From CALABS01 sp050260775 (GTDB lineage: Bacteria; Pseudomonadota; Alphaproteobacteria; Rhodospirillales; Magnetospirillaceae), in assembly GCA_050260775.1 (NCBI GenBank), contig JBLNCP010000041.1:1-64000 (forward strand): 64,000 bases of DNA, in the 5' to 3' direction. The notes below the pieces were generated by a model that ran no database searches, was not told the DNA's origin, and saw only the letters and a list, made by a program, of their open reading frames with translations. A program made the translations under genes and the position numbers. Positions 9,543-17,402 of this stretch are shown piece after piece (positions within the stretch are counted from its first letter, which is position 1; each line of letters starts with the position of its first letter).

Positions 9543-9989
9543 TCAGCTTCCCCTGATCAGACGCGCCAGCGCATCGAGCGCCAGGATGTAGCCGTGGCTT
9601 CCGAGACCACAGATCATCCCCTTGGCGGCCTTTGACACGAACGATTGGTGTCGGAAGTCTTCTCGCTGGTGAATGTTGGACAGGTGCACCTCGATGGTCG
9701 CGACCTCGGCGGCGAGAAGGGCGTCGAGAACGGCGATCGAGGTGTGGGTGTAGGCGCCGGCGTTGATGATGATGCCGGCGCAGCGACCCCTGGCCCCCTG
9801 GATCCAGTCCACCAGGTCGCCCTCGTGGTTGGATTGGCGGAACTCGATACCGAGGCCGAGCGCCGAGCCGTGCGCGAGGCACGCCTTTTCGACGTCGGCG
9901 AGCGTCTCGTGGCCATAGACCTCAGGCTGGCGCTTTCCCAGCATGTTGAGGTTCGGCCCGTTGACGATGAGGATGATCGGGTTCGCCAT
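9543..9989 (-). CDS. aroQ: 3-dehydroquinate dehydratase, type II
   Basis: AroQ converts 3-dehydroquinate to 3-dehydroshikimate in the shikimate pathway. The 148-residue protein shows the type II motifs NGPNLNMLGKRQPEVYG (catalytic Tyr at its end), IINAGAYTHTS and EVHLSNIHQREDFR. The start at 9989 is the usual family start. It heads the aroQ-accB-accC operon, an arrangement common in proteobacteria. The 135 bp upstream, shared with the divergent thiSG gene, should contain its promoter. Confidence 0.96.
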   Translation of the reverse strand: MANPIILIVNGPNLNMLGKRQPEVYGHETLADVEKACLAHGSALGLGIEFRQSNHEGDLVDWIQGARGRCAGIIINAGAYTHTSIAVLDALLAAEVATIEVHLSNIHQREDFRHQSFVSKAAKGMICGLGSHGYILALDALARLIRGS

Positions 9990-10065
9990 GCGGCCCTTAT
10001 AGCACGGACCAGGAATAGCGCAACCCGAACCTGCGACACGCGAAATATTGTTTCGCCCGCACACA

Positions 10066-10094
10066 TTGCATCCGCGCCCGGCCCGCACCATACT
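10066..10094 (+). promoter_or_regulatory. Candidate sigma-70 promoter for thiSG
   Basis: TTGCAT (10066-10071) and CATACT (10089-10094) are separated by exactly 17 bp. Transcription would start near 10101, giving a short leader before the ATG at 10125. The leader is too short for a TPP riboswitch. Confidence 0.45.
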
Positions 10095-10124
10095 GTGCGG
10101 CCACGTTTTCCGGTGGGGACATCC

Positions 10125-11111
10125 ATGAAGGTCGTGATCAACGGAGAGGAGCGGGGATTCGCCGCTCCCATGAGCGTCGAGGCGCTGCTGGGCGAACTGG
10201 GCGTCGACCCGCGCAAGGTCGCGGTTGAGCGCAATCTGGAGATCGTGCCCAAATCCACCTACGGGCAGGTGACGGTCGGCGACGGCGACCGCCTGGAAAT
10301 CGTGCATTTCATCGGTGGCGGCAGCGGCGAGGCGGATATGGACGACGATTTCTTCGAGGTGGCCGGGCGCAAGTTCCGCTCGCGCCTGCTGGTCGGCACC
10401 GGCAAGTACAAGGATTTCGAGGAAACCGCGCGTGCCATCGAGGCGTCGGGCGCCGAGATCGTCACCGTGGCGGTGCGCCGGGTGAACCTCACCGATCCCA
10501 GCCAGCCCATGCTGGTCGACTACGTCAGCCCCAAGAAATACACCTACCTGCCCAACACCGCCGGCTGCTTCACCGCCGACGACGCCGTGCGCACGCTGCG
10601 GCTGGCCCGCGAGGCCGGCGGCTGGGACCTGGTGAAGCTCGAAGTGCTGGGCGACCAGAAGACGCTTTATCCCAACATGCCCGAGACGGTGAAGGCGGCC
10701 GAGACCCTGATCCGCGAGGGGTTCAAGGTGATGGTGTACTGCTCGGACGACCCGATCCAGGCCAAGCACCTGGAAGACATGGGCTGCGTCGCCATCATGC
10801 CGCTCGGCTCGTTGATCGGCTCGGGGCTCGGCATCCTCAATCCGGTCAACATCCGCCTGATCAAGGAGGCCGCCAAGGTCCCTGTGCTGGTCGACGCCGG
10901 CGTCGGCACCGCCTCGGACGCGGCGGTGGCGATGGAATTGGGCTGCGACGGCGTGCTGATGAACACCGCCATCGCCGGCGCCAGGGACCCCATCCGCATG
11001 GCGCGCGCCATGAAATTGGCCATCGAGGCCGGCCGTCTGTCCTATCTCGCCGGTCGCATGCCCAAGAAGCTCTATGCCGATCCCTCTTCGCCGTTGGCGG
11101 GGCTGATCTAG
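10125..11111 (+). CDS. thiSG: Fused sulfur carrier ThiS - thiazole synthase ThiG
   Basis: This single 328-residue frame joins ThiS (residues 1-66) to ThiG (about 72-328). ThiS normally carries sulfur as a C-terminal thiocarboxylate on a free Gly-Gly. Here the VHFIGGG end runs straight on into GSGEADMDDD and then ThiG. The ThiG part has the catalytic Lys motif VKLEVLGD, PLGSLIGSGLGI and DAGVGTASDAAVAMELGCDGVL. ThiG forms the thiazole ring of thiamine. An internal ATG at 10338, with GAGGCGG upstream, could also start a normal 257-residue ThiG. Fused forms are known in alphaproteobacterial annotations. No other thi gene is adjacent. Confidence 0.93.
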   Translation: MKVVINGEERGFAAPMSVEALLGELGVDPRKVAVERNLEIVPKSTYGQVTVGDGDRLEIVHFIGGGSGEADMDDDFFEVAGRKFRSRLLVGTGKYKDFEETARAIEASGAEIVTVAVRRVNLTDPSQPMLVDYVSPKKYTYLPNTAGCFTADDAVRTLRLAREAGGWDLVKLEVLGDQKTLYPNMPETVKAAETLIREGFKVMVYCSDDPIQAKHLEDMGCVAIMPLGSLIGSGLGILNPVNIRLIKEAAKVPVLVDAGVGTASDAAVAMELGCDGVLMNTAIAGARDPIRMARAMKLAIEAGRLSYLAGRMPKKLYADPSSPLAGLI

Positions 11112-11136
11112 GACTGGCGGCGGACCTACCCGCTAT

Positions 11137-11163
11137 GGTGCCGGCCCCGGTCGGGGCCGCACC
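11137..11163 (+). terminator. Hairpin after thiSG
   Basis: GGTGC-c-GGCCCC (11137-11148) pairs with GGGGCC-GCACC (11153-11163) around the loop GGTC. It follows the thiSG stop by 26 bp. The downstream sequence ATTACTT is only weakly T-rich. Confidence 0.55.
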
Positions 11164-11277
11164 ATTACTTGGGGGTTAAGCGCTCCGCGACCGAGGTCGG
11201 TTTCCGCTTAAGGCGTTGGCGGAGAACCATTTTTCTTCGGGGCGGGAAAAAAATTTCCCTTCCGGGGTATTTTTCAC

Positions 11278-11305
11278 TTTTCATCGGCGCGAAAGCGCGT
11301 ATATA
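11278..11305 (+). promoter_or_regulatory. Candidate promoter for the ornithine decarboxylase leader
   Basis: TATATA at 11300-11305 is preceded, 16 bp upstream, by TTTTCA (11278-11283), a partial -35 match. The stretch just upstream is unusually rich in A and T for this genome. If real, transcription starts near 11312, about 355 nt before the decarboxylase start. Confidence 0.4.
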
Positions 11306-11311
11306 GCGCCG

Positions 11312-11667
11312 TCATGTGAGACGTACAGCGCACGTGCCTCTGGCCCTTGCTGGTTAAGCAACGACGTCCAAGGCGTCTTCTGGGTGCAAGCGGGGTGAAA
11401 GCCCCCGGTGCTTGGAGGAAGTGGCTATGAACGTGGTGGCTCGGCACGCGCTGGCGTGTTTCCCCATTCCTTTGTTCGCGATCGCGCGCGACGACCGTCC
11501 CCGGCAGGCCTGGGCCCTGCTGTGGAGCGACGTTCGAAGTACATCCCCGCGGGTCTGACGGCCCCCCGATAGGCCGTCCGTCTGGTGTCGATCCCGGCTT
11601 TTCGAGGTCCGGGGCATCTTCGTCCTTTCTTGGGGCCTGACCCCAACCCGTTTCGGAGGAATTCGCG
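11312..11667 (+). ncRNA. Long structured 5' leader of ornithine decarboxylase (candidate speF-type leader)
   Basis: The roughly 355 nt before the decarboxylase gene can form several hairpins. One is a two-part stem, CAAGC/GCTTG with inner GGGG/CCCC (11387-11414). Another is a perfect 7-bp stem GACGGCC/GGCCGTC (11557-11578). A third, TTGGGG/CCCCAA (11630-11646), lies just before the ribosome binding site. A 43-codon ORF sits inside. An RNA motif called the speF leader is known upstream of ornithine decarboxylase genes in alphaproteobacteria, so location and length fit. I could not verify its consensus by alignment. Confidence 0.55.
11427..11558 (+). CDS. Candidate 43-residue leader peptide upstream of ornithine decarboxylase
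   Basis: An ATG at 11427 is preceded, 8 bases away, by a perfect GGAGG (11414-11418), as good a ribosome binding site as any in the window. The frame encodes 43 residues starting MNVVARHALACFPIPLF and ends at TGA 11556-11558. That stop overlaps the first bases of the 7-bp hairpin at 11557-11578. The peptide has no recognisable domain. Placement suggests a regulatory upstream ORF whose translation changes leader folding, as the SpeFL arrest peptide does in enterobacteria. That role is inference. Confidence 0.5.
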   Translation: MNVVARHALACFPIPLFAIARDDRPRQAWALLWSDVRSTSPRV

Positions 11668-12798
11668 ATGACCGCGAAGATCGCCCGTTTCCTTGAGGAA
11701 GTCCGTCCCGCCACCCCGTGCGTCGTCGTCGACCTCGACGTCATCCGCGACAATTACATGGGGCTGCGCCATTGGCTGCCGCTCGCCCAGGTGTTCTACG
11801 CCGTCAAGGCCAACCCGGGCGCCGAGATCGTGCGCATGCTGAACGAGCTGGGGTCCTGCTTCGACGTCGCCAGCCGCGGCGAGATCGAGCTGTGCCTCGC
11901 CCAAGGCGTGCCGGCCGAGCGCCTGTCGTTCGGCAACACCATCAAGAAGGCCTCGGACATCGCCTTCGCCCACGACAAGGGCGTCTCGCTCTATGCCTTC
12001 GACAGCGAGGCCGAGCTGGAGAAGCTGGCCGAGCATGCTCCGGGCGCCCGGGTGTTCTGCCGCATCCTGATGACCTGCGACGGCGCCGAGTGGCCGCTGT
12101 CGCGCAAGTTCGGCTGCGAGATCGACATGGCGCGCGACCTGCTGGTCAAGGCCCGCGACCTCGGCCTCGACCCCTACGGCGTCTCCTTCCACGTCGGCAG
12201 CCAGCAGACCGACCTCGGGCAGTGGGACATCGCGGTGGGCAAGACCGCCATGCTGTTCACCGCCCTCAACGAGGTCGGCATCGACCTCAAGATGGTCAAC
12301 CTCGGCGGCGGCTTCCCGGCCCGCTACCGCTCGGACGTGCCGGCGCTCGAGCGCTATGCCGACGCGGTGATGACCGCCATGCTCAACCACTTCGGCAACC
12401 ACCTGCCGAGCATGATCATCGAGCCCGGCCGCTCGCTGGTCGGCGACGCCGGCATCCTCGAGGCCGAGGTCGTGCTGATCTCCAAGAAGGCCTACGACGA
12501 CGAGGTGCGCTGGGTCTATCTCGACGTCGGCAAGTTCGGCGGCCTGGCCGAGACCATGGACGAGGCCATCAAGTACCGCATCGTCACCCCGCACGACGGC
12601 GACGAGACCGCCCCGGTGGTGCTGGCCGGCCCGACCTGCGATTCCGCCGACATTCTTTACGAGAAGGCCGGCTACGAGATGCCGGTGACCCTCAAGGTGG
12701 GCGACAAGGTCCGCATCCTGTCGACCGGCGCCTACACCACCTCGTACTCGGCGGTGAACTTCAACGGCTTCGCCCCGCTCAAGGCGTACTTCATCTAA
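11668..12798 (+). CDS. Ornithine decarboxylase, fold type III (PLP-dependent)
   Basis: The enzyme decarboxylates ornithine to putrescine, the first step of polyamine synthesis; some relatives also accept lysine. The 376-residue protein has the alanine-racemase-like barrel with PLP lysine in YAVKANP (Lys 47), SFHVGSQ, the phosphate-binding NLGGGFPARY, IIEPGRSLVGDAG and the C-terminal GPTCDSADILYE, whose Cys and Asp serve the partner subunit's active site. The start has CGGAGGAATTCGCG upstream. It is a single-gene unit with a long leader and a strong terminator, so regulation by polyamine or ornithine level is likely. Confidence 0.93.
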   Translation: MTAKIARFLEEVRPATPCVVVDLDVIRDNYMGLRHWLPLAQVFYAVKANPGAEIVRMLNELGSCFDVASRGEIELCLAQGVPAERLSFGNTIKKASDIAFAHDKGVSLYAFDSEAELEKLAEHAPGARVFCRILMTCDGAEWPLSRKFGCEIDMARDLLVKARDLGLDPYGVSFHVGSQQTDLGQWDIAVGKTAMLFTALNEVGIDLKMVNLGGGFPARYRSDVPALERYADAVMTAMLNHFGNHLPSMIIEPGRSLVGDAGILEAEVVLISKKAYDDEVRWVYLDVGKFGGLAETMDEAIKYRIVTPHDGDETAPVVLAGPTCDSADILYEKAGYEMPVTLKVGDKVRILSTGAYTTSYSAVNFNGFAPLKAYFI

Positions 12799-12822
12799 CC
12801 GGCCGCGTCCGGAGGATGTGAG

Positions 12823-12849
12823 GGGGCGCGGGACAACCCGCGCCCCTTT
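12823..12849 (+). terminator. Strong terminator after ornithine decarboxylase
   Basis: A perfect 10-bp stem, GGGGCGCGGG (12823-12832) and CCCGCGCCCC (12837-12846), with loop ACAA is followed by TTT. Confidence 0.85.
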
Positions 12850-12880
12850 GCCGTATCATGGGCCCAACGACGAGGCTCCC

Positions 12881-13282
12881 ATGCGTTTAGGCACTCTCGC
12901 CCTGGCCGTCACGGCCGCTCCCCTGCTGTGGATGATGCTGCCGCCCGACGACGTGGTGCTCGACCGCTCGTGCGGCCCGGGCACGCCCCGGGGCATGCTC
13001 AGTTCGACGGTGACCGGAGACGCCTTCTGGCGGGCGCAACTGGCCGCCGTCGTCACCGAGCGGGACTCCCTGCTGGCGCGCCAGGGGCGGGGAAGCCTGC
13101 ACGAAGAGACCGTGGTCAGCGAGACCGAGACGCGGCTGTCGCGCCTGGCGGAGCGGGATGCGCGCGCCGAGGACCCCGTGGAGCGCGAGCGCCGCGAGGC
13201 CCGCTTGCAGCACAGCCGCCTGCAACGCATCGTCTGGCTGACCGAATGCGAGGGAGCCATCCGCCGGCGCCTGGCCGATTAG
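12881..13282 (+). CDS. Small secreted hypothetical protein
   Basis: The 133-residue product has an N-terminal hydrophobic stretch (about residues 5-20, LALAVTAAPLLWMML), which is a signal peptide or anchor. The rest is mostly charged and helical, rich in Arg and Glu (RLAERDARAEDPVERERREAR). Two Cys residues (in DRSCGPG and LTECEG) may pair. The ATG at 12881 was chosen because CGAGG lies 6 bases upstream and it places the hydrophobic segment at the N-terminus. No family is recognised. It stands alone between the decarboxylase terminator and a sigma-54-type promoter. Confidence 0.7.
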   Translation: MRLGTLALAVTAAPLLWMMLPPDDVVLDRSCGPGTPRGMLSSTVTGDAFWRAQLAAVVTERDSLLARQGRGSLHEETVVSETETRLSRLAERDARAEDPVERERREARLQHSRLQRIVWLTECEGAIRRRLAD

Positions 13283-13361
13283 GGCGGCAAAACTTGCCGG
13301 ACCCGGCACCTTCTGCCGGTGTCAGCCTCGCTTCACCCCCTGCGTTTCCGCCATTCTCGTC

Positions 13362-13377
13362 TGGCACGCCGCCTGCA
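13362..13377 (+). promoter_or_regulatory. Sigma-54 (RpoN) promoter of the hook-type flagellar gene
   Basis: TGGCACG-CCGC-CTGCA matches the sigma-54 consensus TGGCACG-N4-TTGCA at 11 of 12 specified bases. The invariant GG and GC are spaced correctly. Transcription would begin near 13388, about 33 nt before the ATG at 13421. An activator of the FlbD/NtrC type would be needed. Confidence 0.75.
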
Positions 13378-13420
13378 TCCATCCTCAGCGGAAGACCACG
13401 TCTGCCGTTGGAGGCTTTCG

Positions 13421-15010
13421 ATGCTTTGGGGCGCAATGAACAATTCGGTGACCGGCATGATGGCCTCGAGCCATGACATGGGCACCATTTCCCAGAACAT
13501 CGCCAACGTGAACACCGTCGGCTACAAGCGCACCGAGACGATGTTCAGCACGTTGCTGTCGGAAGGCCACGCGTCGCCGGCTGCCCCGTCGAACCTGTCG
13601 ATCTTCGGGGTCCAGGCCTGGGATCGCACCCACGTCCAGGCCCAGGGCGTGGTGACGCCGACCTATCACTGGAGCGACCTCGCCATCTCCGGCCGTGGCT
13701 TCTTCATGGTCGCGCCGCCGACCGCCAACGGCGGCCTGCCGACCAACCCCAGCCTGACCGATCCGAACGCCGTCTATTACACCCGCGCCGGCACGTTCAA
13801 TCAGGTCACCCAGCGCACGGGCGCCGCCAACGAGGACGCCCGCGACCTCCCCAGCTATTTCGTGACCGGCAGCGGACAATATCTGCTGGGCTACATGGCC
13901 GATGCCAACGGGGCGATCACCTCCACGCAACTCGAGCCGATCTATACGCGGCCGGCCACCGTCATGCCGGGGCGTGCGACCACTACCGCCTCGGTGTCCG
14001 GCAATCTGCCGGGCAACAGCGCCACGTCGGGAACCGCCTACAGCGAGACCCTCGACGTCCAGGATCCCAACGGCGCCACCAAGACGCTGACCGTCGATTG
14101 GACGCGCACCGACGGCAATACCTGGGTGGCGTCGGTCTCCGGTCTGGCGGCAAGCGACGGAACGGCGGCGCCGGTGACCTGCACCCTGGACGCCTATGGC
14201 AATCTCACCCCGACCTCGGCCACCATTACCTGGGATCCGGTCACCTACCCGCCGGCGTCCCCGCCGACGCCGAACACCTCGACCCTGAGCCTGAGCGGGG
14301 TCCAGCCGCCGGCCCCGACCCTGGAAAAATATCCGATCACCGTGTATGACAACTTGGCCAACGGGCACACCTTGAACCTCGGGTTCGAGCATGCCGGCAC
14401 CAATTCCTGGTACCTGCACATGCCCGGCGCCACCTCGGAACCGATCCGGCTGGACTACAACTCGGACGGCAAGCTGCTCACGCCCATGCCGGCCAACATC
14501 ACCGCCAGCTGGACCTCGACCGACAATACGACGACGCCGCCGACGACCACCGTCACCACCTCGACCTTCGCCATCGACCTGTCGAAACTGACCCAGTACG
14601 AGGGCGAGAAATACGTCGGCACCGTCGACCAGGACGGCTTCGGCCCCGGCAAGCTCCGGCTGGCCAGCTTCGACGAGAAGGGCAACCTGTACGGCTCGTT
14701 CGACAACGGCGAGACGCAGATCCTGGCCAAGGTGCCGCTGGCGACCTTCGTCTCGGAGGACAGCCTGGCAGCCGTGTCCGGGACCATGTTCGCCCGCACC
14801 ACCGGGGCCGGCGCCATCACCGTCTCGGACGTCGAAGACGTGCCCGGCGGCCAGACCTCGCTGAGCCCGAGCTCGGTGGAAAACTCGACCATCGACATCG
14901 AGGACGAGTTCACCAAGATGATCATGACCCAGAAGGCCTATTCCACCAACGCGACCGTGTTCAAGACCGCCGACGAGATGACGACGACGGTGCGCGACCT
15001 GAAGAGCTGA
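13421..15010 (+). CDS. Flagellar hook protein FlgE-like
   Basis: The 529-residue protein has the N-terminal flagellar rod/hook motif (SSHDMGTISQNIANVNTVGYK) and the matching C-terminal motif (DEFTKMIMTQKAYSTNATVF followed by TADEM). These two helices pack together in the hook or rod. It also has AISGRGFFMV, typical of FlgE and FlgF/G. Length and the Thr/Ser/Pro-rich middle fit FlgE, the subunit of the flagellar hook. The ATG at 13421 has GGAGG six bases upstream. No other flagellar gene is in the window, so it is either split off from the main cluster or a second hook-like gene. Confidence 0.87.
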   Translation: MLWGAMNNSVTGMMASSHDMGTISQNIANVNTVGYKRTETMFSTLLSEGHASPAAPSNLSIFGVQAWDRTHVQAQGVVTPTYHWSDLAISGRGFFMVAPPTANGGLPTNPSLTDPNAVYYTRAGTFNQVTQRTGAANEDARDLPSYFVTGSGQYLLGYMADANGAITSTQLEPIYTRPATVMPGRATTTASVSGNLPGNSATSGTAYSETLDVQDPNGATKTLTVDWTRTDGNTWVASVSGLAASDGTAAPVTCTLDAYGNLTPTSATITWDPVTYPPASPPTPNTSTLSLSGVQPPAPTLEKYPITVYDNLANGHTLNLGFEHAGTNSWYLHMPGATSEPIRLDYNSDGKLLTPMPANITASWTSTDNTTTPPTTTVTTSTFAIDLSKLTQYEGEKYVGTVDQDGFGPGKLRLASFDEKGNLYGSFDNGETQILAKVPLATFVSEDSLAAVSGTMFARTTGAGAITVSDVEDVPGGQTSLSPSSVENSTIDIEDEFTKMIMTQKAYSTNATVFKTADEMTTTVRDLKS

Positions 15011-15013
15011 TGT

Positions 15014-15120
15014 TTGCCCCCACCCCGACCCTCCCCCGGCCGAACCGGGGGAGGGGGTAAGGGGAGATGGTTGCCGATCCTCCCCCAGCGTGGCTGGAGG
15101 AGGGAAGGTGGGGGCTGCGA
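15014..15120. repeat. GC-rich intergenic hairpin repeat, copy 1
   Basis: After the flagellar gene comes a perfect 11-bp inverted repeat CCCTCCCCCGG (15029-15039) and CCGGGGGAGGG (15045-15055), loop CCGAA, then a second CCTCCCCC...GGAGGAGGG segment. The same style of sequence recurs at 23261-23376, so this is a dispersed intergenic element, not a gene. Confidence 0.6.
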
Positions 15121-15135
15121 GCCGCCCATGCGGCA

Positions 15136-15165
15136 GAAAAGAAAAGGGGGCCTTGCGGCCCCCTT
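15136..15165 (-). terminator. Terminator of the DsbA-like gene
   Basis: AAGGGGGCC (15144-15152) pairs with GGCCCCCTT (15157-15165), loop TTGC. On the minus strand the stem runs into TTTTCTTTTC. Confidence 0.85.
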
Positions 15166-15190
15166 CGCTTTTGGCGTGCTTGCCGCCGAC

Positions 15191-15961
15191 TTACTGCGGG
15201 TTGGCGCCGAGGCGGCCGCCCTTGCGGGTGATGTCGATCAGCTGCTTGAACACCTGGCCTTCCATGGCGCCCGACAGGATGCGGTCGCCGATGACGAAGG
15301 TCGGGGTCGAGCCGATGTCCAGCGCGTGGGCCAGCTCGATGTTCTTCTTGATCTGCTGCTCGATCTCGGGCGCCATCATCTCCTTCTTGAGCTGGTCGAC
15401 GTTGGCGCCGGCGTCGCCCGCCAGGCGGAAAATGGCCTTTTCGTCCAGCTTGCCGCGGTACTTCATGAAGGCGCGGTGGACCTCGTCGTACTTGCCCTGC
15501 TTCTTGGCGGCCAGGGCGACGCGGGCGGCGGCGACCGATTCCTCGCTGAGGATCGGGAATTCCTTGTAGACCACCTTGACCTTGCCGTCCGCCTTCACCG
15601 CCTCGGACATCGGGTCCATGGTCAGCTTGCAGTAGCCGCAATTGTAGTCGAAGAACTCGACCAGGGTGACGTCGCCCTTGGGGTTGCCCGCCACCGGGTC
15701 GTCCTTGGCGGCGAACAGATCGTCCTTGCGGGCGACGACGGCCTTCTTGGCCTCGGCGTCGGCCTGGGCGCGCATCTTCTCGCGCAGGGCCTCGACGGCC
15801 TCGCCGATGACCTCGGGATGCTCCATCAGGTAATCGCGCACGATCTTGCGCACCGCGTCGGCCTGCTTGTCGGTGAACACCGATTCCTGGGCGACGGCGG
15901 GATGGACGGTCAGCGCGATGCCCGTGGCGAACAGCGCGGCGGCGAGGGTCTTGCGGATCAT
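15191..15961 (-). CDS. DsbA-family periplasmic thiol:disulfide oxidoreductase
   Basis: The 256-residue protein has a Sec signal peptide (cleavage likely after AVA, residues 22-24), an N-terminal helical segment (about 30-85) and a thioredoxin-fold domain. The active site is C-G-Y-C (Cys 108-Cys 111) inside VEFFDYNCGYCK, and the cis-Pro loop is GSTPTFVIG. It belongs to the DsbA/Com1-like group and should act on periplasmic protein cysteines. Oxidase or isomerase activity cannot be told apart from sequence. It lies 76 bp after the M48 protease gene on the same strand, so the two may share a transcript for envelope quality control. Confidence 0.92.
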   Translation of the reverse strand: MIRKTLAAALFATGIALTVHPAVAQESVFTDKQADAVRKIVRDYLMEHPEVIGEAVEALREKMRAQADAEAKKAVVARKDDLFAAKDDPVAGNPKGDVTLVEFFDYNCGYCKLTMDPMSEAVKADGKVKVVYKEFPILSEESVAAARVALAAKKQGKYDEVHRAFMKYRGKLDEKAIFRLAGDAGANVDQLKKEMMAPEIEQQIKKNIELAHALDIGSTPTFVIGDRILSGAMEGQVFKQLIDITRKGGRLGANPQ

Positions 15962-16037
15962 CGAGTTCAGGTCTCCTCGGGACGGAAGCCGGCGAATATT
16001 GGCCGAAGGTGCGCGCGGGGGCAAGCCCCGGCGGCTC

Positions 16038-17402
16038 TTACCGCCCTTTCTCGCGTCGTTCCTTGACCTGGCCGGCCCGTTCCTTGATGTCCTGGATGCG
16101 CAGCCAGACCGGTCCGCCCTTGGGCAGCAGGCGCTCGGCCTTGCCGGCGTGGTAGTTGGCGTCGGGCAGGCGGCCGGCCAGCAAGGCCTCCTCGGCCATG
16201 GCATAGGCGGCCATGCCTTCGTTTTCCTGGCGGCCGTAGACGATGGCGAGCAGGTGCCAGGCGGTGATGTCCTGGGGCTCGCGCCTGAGCGCGGCGTTGA
16301 GGTGGGTTTCCGCATCCTTGAGGACCGCCGGGTCCTCCTGCTCGACCTCGACCTGGGCGAGTTCGGTCTGCAGCAGGGCGTTGTCGGGCAGCAGCGCCAC
16401 CGCCTTGCGGTAATAGGGGGCGGCTTCGGCGACGCGGCCGTTCTCGAACAGCATCTGCCCCTTCAGTTCTTGGAAATAGGGGTCGTCCGGCCGCTCGGCG
16501 ATCAGGCCGTCCATCAGGGGCAGGGCCGTGGCGAGGTCGGGCTTGCGATAGGCGGCGATGGCGCGGGCGTACCGGGCGTCGATCGAGGTGTCGGTGTCGC
16601 GGTAGCGCTGGAAGGTGCGCACCGGCGGCTCGATGAAGGCGAACAGCTTGGCGCGCATGCGTTTGTGCATCTCGATCCAGGCGGGAGGGACCGGAAATTC
16701 CTTGGTCTCCTTGGCCACCTGGTCGCGCACGAAGGCGATACGGTCGCGGGTGAGGGGGTGGGTGCGCACGTAGGGGTCCTGGCGGGACGCCACCAGCACC
16801 TCCTGGTCGCCCAGGATGTCGAAGAAATCCAGCAGGCCCTTGGCCGACTGACCGGTGGCGTTCAGGTAGCGGATCGCCGCCTGGTCGGCCGCCGATTCCT
16901 CGCCGCGGGTGTAGGCGAGCAGGCTGCGCATGGCGATCTCGTTGCCGCCCATCATGATGGCGCCGGCCGCGTCGCCCCGCTTGGAGGCGACGCCCACCGC
17001 CGCCGCCGCCAGGGTGGCGAGCAGGGCCTCGGTCGCGGCATTGCCGGCGGCGTCCTGCATCCGCACCAGGTGACCGCCCGCCATGTGGCCGGTTTCGTGC
17101 GCCATCACCCCGATCAGCTGGTTGGGGTTTTCGGCCCGGATCAGCAATCCGGTGTGCAGGTACATGTTCTGGCCGTTGGCGACGAAGGCGTTCAGCGACT
17201 TGTCTTCCAGCAGGTGAAGTCGAACCGCGTCGGGGTCCAGGCCGGCGGCCTGGAACAGTGGCGTCGCAAAGGTGCGGATGGTATTTTCCACCTCCGCATC
17301 GCGGATGAACTTGATTCGCTGCTGGGATTCGGCGCGGGCCCCGGCGGTCGTCAGACCCAAGACCAAAGTTGCCAGAAGGAACAAGCGCGTGAGCAAGAGC
17401 AT
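16038..17402 (-). CDS. Periplasmic M48 metalloprotease with TPR repeats (BepA-like)
   Basis: The 454-residue protein has a signal peptide (to about residue 24, AGARA) and an M48 protease domain. The zinc motif is H-E-T-G-H (residues 102-106), and the third ligand lies in RGEESAADQAA. Tetratricopeptide-like repeats fill roughly residues 270-450. BepA-type proteases degrade or help assemble outer-membrane proteins such as LptD and BamA. An in-frame ATG at 17426 would add 8 residues. The start at 17402 overlaps, head to head, the start of the divergent gene at 17401, so each promoter must lie within the other gene. Confidence 0.92.
   Translation of the reverse strand: MLLLTRLFLLATLVLGLTTAGARAESQQRIKFIRDAEVENTIRTFATPLFQAAGLDPDAVRLHLLEDKSLNAFVANGQNMYLHTGLLIRAENPNQLIGVMAHETGHMAGGHLVRMQDAAGNAATEALLATLAAAAVGVASKRGDAAGAIMMGGNEIAMRSLLAYTRGEESAADQAAIRYLNATGQSAKGLLDFFDILGDQEVLVASRQDPYVRTHPLTRDRIAFVRDQVAKETKEFPVPPAWIEMHKRMRAKLFAFIEPPVRTFQRYRDTDTSIDARYARAIAAYRKPDLATALPLMDGLIAERPDDPYFQELKGQMLFENGRVAEAAPYYRKAVALLPDNALLQTELAQVEVEQEDPAVLKDAETHLNAALRREPQDITAWHLLAIVYGRQENEGMAAYAMAEEALLAGRLPDANYHAGKAERLLPKGGPVWLRIQDIKERAGQVKERREKGR

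Noticed and set aside
9990..10124. TPP riboswitch before thiSG
   Set aside because: Only 135 bp separate aroQ and thiSG, the likely leader is about 25 nt, and I see no conserved thi-box sequence.
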